A stretch of DNA of 64,000 nt from Frigoribacterium sp. SL97 (GTDB taxonomy: Bacteria > Actinomycetota > Actinomycetes > Actinomycetales > Microbacteriaceae), in the NCBI RefSeq assembly GCF_026625765.1, contig NZ_CP113062.1, positions 2,170,001 to 2,234,000 on the forward strand, read 5' to 3'. A model generated the notes under the pieces. The model was not told the origin of the DNA and made no database searches. It saw only the letters and a program-made list of their open reading frames with translations. Positions 57,601 to 64,000 of the stretch are shown here, piece by piece. Numbering within the stretch: position 1 is the first letter of the stretch; every line of letters starts with the position of its first letter. The position numbers and the translations under genes are program-made.

Positions 57601-57716
57601 CGTGTTGCCCTTCCGTGGTGTTCGGACGGTTCTGCCGGCCGTCTCCGGGTTCGCGTTGTAGACATGGGGCGAACCGCGTCTCGCCCAAGGGGAAGGGCGG
57701 CTGCTCGCGCTGTGTT

Positions 57717-57726
57717 CATGCGCGGC
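57717..57726 (-). promoter_or_regulatory. motif A copy, minus strand
   Basis: Exact copy between the nrdE stop (57755) and the DUF2510 gene; no start at +8, leader of about 110 nt. Confidence 0.5.
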
Positions 57727-57754
57727 AGCCGCCCTTAGGTCAGCTCTCAGCCCG

Positions 57755-59887
57755 TCAGAGGGCGCAGCTGACGCAGCCCTCCATCTCGGTTCCCTCGAGC
57801 GCCATCTGGCGGATGCGCACGTAGTAGATGGTCTTGATGCCGCGCTTCCAGGCGTAGATGTACGCCTTGTTGAGGTCGCGGGTCGTTGCGGTGTCCGGGA
57901 AGAACAGGGTCAGCGAGAGACCCTGGTCGACGTGCTGCGTCGCCGCGGCGTACGTGTCGATGATCTTCTCGGGCCCGATGTCGTAGGAGTCGCGGTAGAA
58001 CTCCCGGTTCTCGTCGGTCATGAACGGCGCCGGGTAGTAGACGCGTCCGAGCTTGCCCTCCTTGCGGATCTCGATCTGGGCTGCGATGGGGTGGATCGAC
58101 GCCGTCGAGTTGTTGATGTAGGAGATGGAACCGGTCGGCGGCACGGCCTGGAGGTAGGCGTTGTAGAGGCCGCCCTCCATGACGAGCTGGCGGAGGATGA
58201 CCCACGCAGCCTGCGTGGGGATGGCGATGCCGGCCTTGGCGAAGAGCTCGGCGACACGGCCGGTCTTCGGCGACCACTCCTGCTCGACGTACTTGTCGAA
58301 GAAGCTGCCGTCGGCGTACTTCGACGTCTCGAAGCCTGCGAAGGTCTCGTCGCGCTCGACAGCGATGCGGTTGGAGGCGCTGAGAGCGTGGAACAGCACC
58401 GTGTAGAAGTACATGTTCGTGAAGTCGATGCCCTCCTCGCTGCCGTAGTGGATGTGCTCGCGGGCGAGGTAGCCGTGGAGGTTCATCTGGCCGAGGCCGA
58501 TGGCGTGGGACTTGTCGTTGCCGTTCTCGATCGACGGGACCGACCCGATGTGCGAGAGGTCGCTGACGGCGGAGAGGCCTCGAACGGCGACGTCGACGGT
58601 GCGGCCGAGGTCGCCTCCGTCCATGGCGAGGGCGATGTTCATGGAGCCGAGGTTGCAGCTGATGTCGCGGCCGACCGTGGCGTAGGAGAGGTCCTCGTTG
58701 TACGTCGAGGGGGTGTTGACCTGCAGGATCTCCGAGCACAGGTTCGACATGTTGACGCGGCCCTCGATGTTGTTGGCCGCGTTGACCGTGTCTTCGAAGA
58801 CGAGGTAGGGGTAGCCGGACTCGAACTGCAGCTCCGCGATGGTCTGGAAGAGGTCCCGTGCCTTGATCTTCGTCTTGGTGATGCGGGCGTCGTCGACCAT
58901 CTCCTGGTACTTCTCGGTGACGGAGATGTCGCCGAACGGGACGCCGTAGACCTTCTCGACGTCGTACGGGGAGAAGAGGTACATGTCCTCGTTCTTCTTC
59001 GCCAGCTCGAAGGTGATGTCGGGCATGACGACGCCCAGGGAGAGGGTCTTGATGCGGATCTTCTCGTCGGCGTTCTCGCGCTTGGTGTCGAGGAACCGCA
59101 TGATGTCGGGGTGGTGGGCGTTCAGGTAGACCGCTCCGGCGCCCTGGCGAGCACCGAGCTGGTTGGCGTAGCTGAAGCTGTCCTCGAGGAGCTTCATGAT
59201 GGGGATGATGCCCGACGACTGGTTCTCGATCTGCTTGATGGGCGCTCCCGTCTCGCGGATGTTCGTCAGCGAGAGAGCCACGCCTCCGCCGCGCTTGGAA
59301 AGCTGGAGGGCGGAGTTGATGCCGCGGGAGATGGACTCCATGTTGTCTTCGATGCGGAGCAGGAAGCAGCTGACGAGTTCGCCGCGCTGGGCCTTGCCGG
59401 CGTTGAGGAAGGTCGGGGTCGCGGGCTGGAACCGCCCGGAGATCATCTCGTCGACGAGGTTGGTGGCCAGCTGCTCGTCTCCACCGGCGAGGAGGAGGGC
59501 GGTCATGACGATGCGGTCCTCGAAGCGCTCGAGGTAGCGCTTGCCGTCGAACTGCTTGAGCGTGTACGAGGTGTAGTACTTGAAGGCACCCAGGAACGTC
59601 GCGAAACGGAACTTTCGCGTGTAGGCCGACTTCGTCAGCTCCTTGATGAAGGCGAAGTCGTAGAGGTCGAAGAGCTCGGGCTCGTAGTACTGCTTCTCGA
59701 GCAGGTAGTCGATGCGCTCCTCGAAGCTGCCGAACCAGCGGGTGTTCTCGTTGACGTGCTGCAGGAAGTACTGTTTGGCCGCCTCGCGGTCCATGTCGAA
59801 CTGGATCTTGCCGTCGGCGTCGTAGAGGTTGAGCATCGCGTTGAGCGCGTGGTAGTCGAGGCCGGTGAGGTCCGGCGAGGGGATCAC
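57755..59887 (-). CDS. nrdE: ribonucleotide reductase class Ib, large subunit
   Basis: 710 residues from GTG 59887, which overlaps the nrdI stop (GTGA). Conserved Cys: GELVSCFLLRI and ISCNLGSMNI (redox pair), SNLCSEILQ (thiyl site), and the C-terminal EGCVSCAL shuttle pair. Catalyses reduction of ribonucleoside diphosphates with NrdF. The first gene of the operon is nrdI; no nrdH thioredoxin-like gene is in the window, so the host must supply the electron donor. Confidence 0.95.
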   Translation of the reverse strand: MIPSPDLTGLDYHALNAMLNLYDADGKIQFDMDREAAKQYFLQHVNENTRWFGSFEERIDYLLEKQYYEPELFDLYDFAFIKELTKSAYTRKFRFATFLGAFKYYTSYTLKQFDGKRYLERFEDRIVMTALLLAGGDEQLATNLVDEMISGRFQPATPTFLNAGKAQRGELVSCFLLRIEDNMESISRGINSALQLSKRGGGVALSLTNIRETGAPIKQIENQSSGIIPIMKLLEDSFSYANQLGARQGAGAVYLNAHHPDIMRFLDTKRENADEKIRIKTLSLGVVMPDITFELAKKNEDMYLFSPYDVEKVYGVPFGDISVTEKYQEMVDDARITKTKIKARDLFQTIAELQFESGYPYLVFEDTVNAANNIEGRVNMSNLCSEILQVNTPSTYNEDLSYATVGRDISCNLGSMNIALAMDGGDLGRTVDVAVRGLSAVSDLSHIGSVPSIENGNDKSHAIGLGQMNLHGYLAREHIHYGSEEGIDFTNMYFYTVLFHALSASNRIAVERDETFAGFETSKYADGSFFDKYVEQEWSPKTGRVAELFAKAGIAIPTQAAWVILRQLVMEGGLYNAYLQAVPPTGSISYINNSTASIHPIAAQIEIRKEGKLGRVYYPAPFMTDENREFYRDSYDIGPEKIIDTYAAATQHVDQGLSLTLFFPDTATTRDLNKAYIYAWKRGIKTIYYVRIRQMALEGTEMEGCVSCAL

Positions 59888-60282
59888 TGTGTGGTCCAAA
59901 AGGTGTCCAATCCGTTGTGGACGGCCAGGCGGTCGTCCGGGGTTCCGAAGATTTCGAGCTTGTAGAGCAGGGGCACGCCGAACCGCCGCGAGATGACCAC
60001 GGCGGCTCGGCAGTAGTCCGCTCCGAAGTTGGTGTTGCCAGTGCCGATGACGCCTCGAAGGAGGTCCGCGTTCCGCTGCTCGTTGAGGAACTTCTGGACC
60101 TGCTTCGGCACGGAGCCGGGGCCGCCGGCTCCGTACGTTGGCGTGATCAAGACATAAGGCACATCGGCCTCAGGGGTCTCGTCCTTGGTCAGCAGCGGCA
60201 GCCGAAGAGCGTCATGCCCGAGTCCTTCGACGAAGCGATGGGTGTTGCCCGAGGCTGAGCTGAAGTAGGCGAGACGGGGCAC
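59884..60282 (-). CDS. nrdI: flavodoxin-like NrdI
   Basis: 132 residues from GTG 60282. LAYFSSASGNTHRFVEGLG is the FMN-binding loop of NrdI; YVLITPTYGAGGPGSVPKQV and GVIGTGNTNFGADYCRAAVV complete the fold. NrdI activates the manganese cofactor of NrdF. Start placed by motif A at 7 nt spacing; overlaps nrdE by 4 nt. Confidence 0.93.
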   Translation of the reverse strand: MPRLAYFSSASGNTHRFVEGLGHDALRLPLLTKDETPEADVPYVLITPTYGAGGPGSVPKQVQKFLNEQRNADLLRGVIGTGNTNFGADYCRAAVVISRRFGVPLLYKLEIFGTPDDRLAVHNGLDTFWTTQ

Positions 60283-60289
60283 GTGAGAC

Positions 60290-60299
60290 CATGCGCGGC
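60290..60299 (-). promoter_or_regulatory. motif A copy, minus strand
   Basis: Exact copy; the nrdI GTG (60282) lies 7 nt downstream, one less than usual. Probable promoter of the nrd operon. Confidence 0.6.
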
Positions 60300-60320
60300 A
60301 CGGTCACGTTCCGACAGGCG

Positions 60321-60842
60321 TCAGTCGTCGAGGATGCTGGGGTCGCGTAGGATGGCGCGCTCACGCTCGGACAGCGGGTACTCCGTGGCGCTGTCGGCGA
60401 CGAGGTTCTCCTCGAGGACTTCGTCACGATCCCAGCCGTTCTTGGCGGCGAGCTTCTCGATGTCGGTCAGGTAGGCCATGTTCTCGATGAGCAGGTCCTC
60501 GCTGTCGTCTCCGCCGAGCTCGAGGGCCTTGTTCGCGAAGGCCTGGAACTTCGTGACCTCGCTGTGGTCTCCGGTGACGGACACGTAGCGGTGGCTGCCC
60601 CCGTTGCCGTCGTTGCTGACAGCGACGACTCGCTTGCCGTCTCGGTAGAGCGAAGCGGTGAACCCTCCGCCTTCCATCCCGGCGGAGTGGCGCTTGTAGT
60701 TCTTGAGCTCGTACGGGCCGAGCTGGCCGGGCTTGCGAGGCCTCGCGGGCGTGATCAGGGACGTCTCGGGCGCGCTCTGGGACTTGTCGGCGAACTTGCC
60801 AGTCTCGGCGCGCGGGTGGTCGTTCTCGTTGAAGTTGGTCAT
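60321..60842 (-). CDS. tag-family protein
   Basis: 173 residues. Tag FNENDHPRAETGKFADKSQS, then APETSL. The middle (GGFTASLYRDGKRVVAVSND, GGSHRYVSVTGDHSEVTKFQ) is beta-rich, and the end helical (DIEKLAAKNGWDRDEVLEEN). No known domain. Motif B at exact spacing. Confidence 0.65.
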   Translation of the reverse strand: MTNFNENDHPRAETGKFADKSQSAPETSLITPARPRKPGQLGPYELKNYKRHSAGMEGGGFTASLYRDGKRVVAVSNDGNGGSHRYVSVTGDHSEVTKFQAFANKALELGGDDSEDLLIENMAYLTDIEKLAAKNGWDRDEVLEENLVADSATEYPLSERERAILRDPSILDD

Positions 60843-60850
60843 GCGTCGTA

Positions 60851-60860
60851 CGTGTGCGGC
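60851..60860 (-). promoter_or_regulatory. motif B copy, minus strand
   Basis: GCCGCACACG then TACG; ATG (60842) exactly 8 nt downstream of the core. Confidence 0.65.
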
Positions 60861-60925
60861 GCAGCGGCATGAGGTGGCGCGGCGAGCGGACCCCGGCCAC
60901 CTCCTCCGACGCCGGCCCCGTCCAC

Positions 60926-60944
60926 CCTGTCGATCGCCGACAGG
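60926..60944. terminator. hairpin in the 60861-61048 gap
   Basis: Perfect 7-bp stem CCTGTCG/CGACAGG with a 5-base loop, after the Ig-like gene (stop 61049) on the minus strand. No T-run. Confidence 0.4.
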
Positions 60945-61048
60945 CTCGTGAGACCTCTCCGTGAAGCACGGCGGCGCCTTAGATCTGGCGGTGGAGGCGG
61001 CCGGGGTCCGGAACGTGAGGCACCTCCCGGCCCCCTGGCCTGTCGCCG

Positions 61049-62509
61049 CTAGCGCGTCACTGTGATCGTCATGGTGAACGCCCGACGCAGCGTGATGTTC
61101 TCCCGCACGAGGGTGAAGACGTAGGTGCCCGAGACGCCAGCGCCCTTCGTCAGGATGTTGCCGGTAGCGCACTTGAGGTTGAACATCGACTTGTCCGTCA
61201 GGGTTCCACCGTTGGAGGACGTGATGGTGACGCCCGTGAGGTCGATTGTCGTGTTGGGCACGCAGGCCTCGGACAGCGCGCTCGAGCCCGCAGTCGTGAG
61301 GACCACCGTTCGAACCTGGTTGGTGGAGTAGGACATTGCGGGCGGCGGTGCCGGGTAGACCAGGAAGTTCATCGTCGCGGTGGCCGAGCCGGCTGCGTTC
61401 GAGACTTCGACAGAGAAGGTGCCACGCTGACCGGCCATCGTCGTCCAGGGGAGAGCCGACGTGCCCGTCACGAGCCCCGTGGTGCTCATCGAGAAGCCGG
61501 TGGGGAGGCTGCCGCTGACGACTCGGTAGCTCAGGTTCTTGCCGACCCCGGGCACCTGCTGCGAGTAGTTCGTACCGTAGCGGGCGTCGGCCATGGTGGT
61601 GTTCGACATGGTCGGCGCTGCCGCCTGCACAGCCAAAGTGAAGGCCCTCGTGACCGCACCGCCGCTGTTGCTGGCGCGGATGGTGAAGGTGCTCGACCCC
61701 TCGGTCGTGGGGGTGCCGGAGATGACACCCGACGCGGAGTTCAGCGACAGGCCTGTGGGGAGGGCGCCCGCCGACACCGACCAGGCGATGTTCTTGCCGG
61801 TCGCGTAGACCTGCTCGAAGTACGCCTTGCCCGACGTCGGATTCGCCAGGTTCATGGAGTTGATGGCGGGGGCGGCGTCCCTCACGGTCATCGTGTAGCT
61901 CTGCGTGGCGGTTCCGGCCGCGTTGCGTGCAGCGACGGAGAACGTGGCCGTCCCTGCGGTCGTCGCGGTTCCGGAGATGACGCCGGACGAATCCAGCTTG
62001 AGGCCCGGAGGGAGGCTGCCGCCCGTGACGCTGAACACCGGCGATGGACTTCCCGTCCTCGAGAGCGGCCATTCGTACGGGGTGTCGGTGACCGCGAGCG
62101 GGAGGAGGCCGACGTCGAGGGTCGGAGCTGAGGCCGGGGCGCCGTAGACCCCACCGCCGATCGTGCCGGAGCTGATGCCGCACGTGCCGCTCTGCCCCAC
62201 TGGGATGAGCGCCGGGCAGCCCGTGACCGGGTTGCCCTGGTCATCGGTCACGCGGGGGTTCTTGAGGGGCTCCGTGCCGGTGTTGGTGATGACGTACTGC
62301 CACCGGAGGGTCACCCCTACTTCGTAGGTGCGGGCCTGCTCGCGGGTGGTTGCGGGCCCCTCCCCCACGACCTGCTTCGTGATGGTTGCGCTGGCTGCGG
62401 CGTGAGCCGGGGGCGCGAGGGACAGGAACGCGGTGACAGCCGCCGCGCCGACAAGGGCGAGGCAGAGGACGCGCGCTCGAGAGAGACGGCGGCGTTCAGC
62501 TCGAGGCAC
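61049..62509 (-). CDS. secreted protein with Ig-like (putative Ig, He_PIG) repeats
   Basis: 486 residues from GTG 62509 (GGAGGA Shine-Dalgarno). Signal peptide at 1-38 ending PPAHA. A DUF11-like start (VTLRWQYVITNTGTEPLKNP) is followed by three ~75-residue repeats with LP-[PT]-G-[LF]-x-[LM]-[DN]-x-x-[ST]-G-x-I-[ST]-GT motifs (SLPPGLKLDSSGVISGTATT; ALPTGLSLNSASGVISGTPT; SLPTGFSMSTTGLVTGT). Typical of cell-surface adhesive stalks. No sortase motif. Overlaps the signal peptidase stop by 14 nt, so secretion is linked. Confidence 0.75.
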   Translation of the reverse strand: MPRAERRRLSRARVLCLALVGAAAVTAFLSLAPPAHAAASATITKQVVGEGPATTREQARTYEVGVTLRWQYVITNTGTEPLKNPRVTDDQGNPVTGCPALIPVGQSGTCGISSGTIGGGVYGAPASAPTLDVGLLPLAVTDTPYEWPLSRTGSPSPVFSVTGGSLPPGLKLDSSGVISGTATTAGTATFSVAARNAAGTATQSYTMTVRDAAPAINSMNLANPTSGKAYFEQVYATGKNIAWSVSAGALPTGLSLNSASGVISGTPTTEGSSTFTIRASNSGGAVTRAFTLAVQAAAPTMSNTTMADARYGTNYSQQVPGVGKNLSYRVVSGSLPTGFSMSTTGLVTGTSALPWTTMAGQRGTFSVEVSNAAGSATATMNFLVYPAPPPAMSYSTNQVRTVVLTTAGSSALSEACVPNTTIDLTGVTITSSNGGTLTDKSMFNLKCATGNILTKGAGVSGTYVFTLVRENITLRRAFTMTITVTR

Positions 62510-63083
62510 GGGTCTCCTCCTTCGAAGTTGTCGGTTCGATGGTCTGCGCCTGTCGGCGGCTGCGGGAGAGGATGACCTGGATCACTCCCCAGAGAATGAG
62601 GGCCGCTCCGCCTGCTTGGGCGATGTACGGCTTCACGGTCACGGGGACCAGGTGCGTCACATGCCCGAGGTAGGGGATCTGGTAGATGTACCGCCCCTTG
62701 ACCTGCTCGGGGACGACGGGGCGGTCGGGAGCGCCGTTCGCGTCGCCCTGGGTTGTGAAGTGGTCGATGCCGGAGATGCCGTAGGTGATGCCCGTGACAC
62801 GGTGCGTGATCAGGTCAGGTTCACGAAGCTTGGCCTGGTAGGTGACGATGTCGCCGATGTGAACGTCGGCCGGCTTGACCTTCTGGCTCACCACGATCGC
62901 GCCCGGGTTGATGGTCGGCTTCATAGATCCGGTGACGACGGTCAGCGGCACGGCCCCGAGGAGCCGGGGCAGGATGACCGCGGCCACGAGGGCGGTGACG
63001 ACGAGGGCGAGCACCCCGTAGATGACGCCGCGAAGTACGCCGCGGAGGAACGAGCCACGGCTGTCGACGTCCGTGTCGCTCAC
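62496..63083 (-). CDS. SipW-type signal peptidase I
   Basis: 195 residues. TM at about 17-37; catalytic Ser in VVTGSMKPTI (residues ~50-59), His in LITHRVTGIT (Ser-His dyad of the ER/SipW type rather than Ser-Lys), conserved ITTQGDAN-like HFTTQGDANGAPD, and a second TM near 155-172. Cleaves the signal peptides of special exported proteins. ATGA overlap with the exported protein at 63080 and overlap with 61049, a dedicated secretion operon. Confidence 0.85.
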   Translation of the reverse strand: MSDTDVDSRGSFLRGVLRGVIYGVLALVVTALVAAVILPRLLGAVPLTVVTGSMKPTINPGAIVVSQKVKPADVHIGDIVTYQAKLREPDLITHRVTGITYGISGIDHFTTQGDANGAPDRPVVPEQVKGRYIYQIPYLGHVTHLVPVTVKPYIAQAGGAALILWGVIQVILSRSRRQAQTIEPTTSKEETRASS

Positions 63084-63763
63084 GGGTTCCCCCGGAACGT
63101 CTGCTGATCGACACCGAACGTCACCTTCGCGGCCTTGTCAGCTGTGGTGGCACCGACGATGCCGTGCCACTCGGTCATCGCCGTTACAGGCGCGGACGAA
63201 CCGTCGGCGGTCATCGTCACCTTCGACGCCTCGTGTCCGTAGTCGGCCGGGAGCGACAGCTCGACGCAGAGGAACTCGGTTGCGGTCGTGGTTGTCGGCA
63301 GGGAGCCGACCAGCGGCCGCTCGTCCACATTGGCTGAGGCGAGAGGGCCGGTGTACAACGGCGTCTGCGCGGTGGCTGCGCCGGGGGTGCAGCTGGCGGC
63401 CGACGGCTGTGCGGTGATGGCTGCCTGCAGCACGTCAGTCAGCCCGGTGCTGCCGGAGACGTCTGGCGCCCCGAGCTCGTACTTGAGGCCGGCGTTGCCT
63501 TCGGAGACCCCCGCGACGCGGAGCGCCACGGCTTGCGGGGCGGTCGGCGTGACGGCCGCTAGAGCCTCCGAAGGCATGGCCCACCCGCCGCTGGCCGCCT
63601 GACCGTCGACGAGGAGTTCGACCTTCGCGGGCATGATCGCTGCGGGCGTGCTGCGGGCTTCTGCGGTCCAGAGCGCGAGGGCTGAGGTGCCGTGCGCGGT
63701 GACGGCATCGACTGCGACTCCGCCGACGGCGAGGGCGGTGAGGATGCGCGAGCGCTTCTTCAT
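63080..63763 (-). CDS. exported protein with SipW-dependent-type signal
   Basis: 227 residues. MKKRSRILTALAVGGVAVDA then ALALWTAEA, the form of the alternate signal mediated (TasA/SipW-dependent) proteins, where cleavage falls after a W-x-x-x-A-like segment. The mature part is Thr/Ala-rich with Cys at SCTPGA and FLCVEL. GAGAAAGG Shine-Dalgarno. It is probably a surface fibre subunit processed by the peptidase encoded next to it. Confidence 0.7.
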   Translation of the reverse strand: MKKRSRILTALAVGGVAVDAVTAHGTSALALWTAEARSTPAAIMPAKVELLVDGQAASGGWAMPSEALAAVTPTAPQAVALRVAGVSEGNAGLKYELGAPDVSGSTGLTDVLQAAITAQPSAASCTPGAATAQTPLYTGPLASANVDERPLVGSLPTTTTATEFLCVELSLPADYGHEASKVTMTADGSSAPVTAMTEWHGIVGATTADKAAKVTFGVDQQTFRGNP

Positions 63764-63902
63764 GGTGAGCCTTTCTCCCGGGGTGGGGGTTCGCTCGTGG
63801 GTCGGGCCGGGCGGGCCTGCCTCGAAGGGTGGGGCGGGGCCTCCTCCTTGCCTGCTGGCGTGGGAGACGGCCCCGGTCGCTCTGTGAGCGGGAGGCCTGC
63901 TG

Positions 63903-64000
63903 CTAGCGGTTCTGCAGCAGGCTGTACGTGACGGCGCCGAGGTCGATGACCTCGCCGGTCAGGTAGCGGCCGGTGGCGGTTGCCGAGATGCTCACGTCGA
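63903..64000 (-). CDS. C-terminal end of a further exported protein (partial)
   Basis: The minus-strand frame is open to the window edge and ends at a TAG (63903-63905). Visible C-terminus includes SISATATGRYLTGEVIDLGA and ends TYSLLQNR. By position and composition probably another secreted or fibre protein of the SipW operon. Cannot be identified from 31 residues. Confidence 0.4.
   Translation of the reverse strand, partial: DVSISATATGRYLTGEVIDLGAVTYSLLQNR

Noticed and set aside
57932..59965. 677-residue open frame antisense to nrdE
   Set aside because: Shadow of nrdE; no recognisable protein features.

Overview
The window is GC-rich throughout and densely packed, with many 1-4 base start/stop overlaps (ATGA, GTGA, TAGTG) and many starts that have no Shine-Dalgarno sequence. 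Host-type -10 boxes of the TAnnnT kind often lie 6-8 nt before a start codon, which implies leaderless transcripts. Together with class Ib ribonucleotide reductase, an mIHF-like protein, DUF2510 and SipW-type secretion, this points to a high-GC actinomycete, probably a Micrococcales (Microbacteriaceae-like) host; the genus is inference. The gene mix (conjugation proteins, own DNA polymerase III alpha, SSB, proofreading exonuclease, primase-helicase, ParA-like ATPase, RNR, toxin-antitoxin pairs, no ribosomal or core metabolic genes) suggests a large conjugative plasmid or plasmid-like element rather than chromosome.

Layout. 0-2.3 kb: end of a TrbL/VirB6-like membrane protein and a tag-family protein. 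2.3-9.5 kb: accessory genes including a zinc-ribbon/Vsr-like nuclease, a Panacea-Doc toxin-antitoxin pair, and a secreted NucB-type DNase coupled to a SUKH immunity-like protein. 9.6-16 kb: an array of very small two-helix membrane proteins mixed with an SDR oxidoreductase and small hypotheticals. 16-25 kb: hypotheticals, a second Panacea-like gene, a frameshifted gene. 23.9-28.4 kb: a tightly overlapping run with a COG3541-like nucleotidyltransferase and an ATP-grasp protein. 28.4-34.7 kb: SprT protease, repeat protein, conjugation genes (VirB8/TcpC-like, lysozyme/M23 hydrolase, membrane-anchored HNH) and a nucleotidyltransferase toxin-like pair. 34.7-39.1 kb: a less GC-rich stretch with unrelated small genes. 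39.2-48.8 kb: replication genes (ssb, exonuclease, dnaE, resolvase-like nuclease, primase-helicase). 48.8-53.8 kb: divergent four-gene operon (ParA/TadZ-like, unknown, mIHF-like, sigma-factor-like). 54-60.8 kb: tag proteins, HTH regulator and nrdI-nrdE-nrdF. 61-64 kb: SipW-type signal peptidase with secreted Ig-like and alternate-signal proteins.

The most notable signal is regulatory. A 10-mer, GCCGCGCATG, occurs 24 times on both strands, nearly always just before a gene; in 14 copies an ATG/GTG in a plausible reading frame lies exactly 8 nt downstream, and in one more 7 nt. A sister motif, GCCGCACACGTACG, occurs six times with the same geometry, always before members of one family sharing a short N-terminal tag (HPRA-x2-G-x-F-x2-K). 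The element encodes its own divergent sigma-like protein. I propose, as inference, that these motifs are element-specific promoters giving mostly leaderless mRNAs, split into a general class and a tag-protein class.
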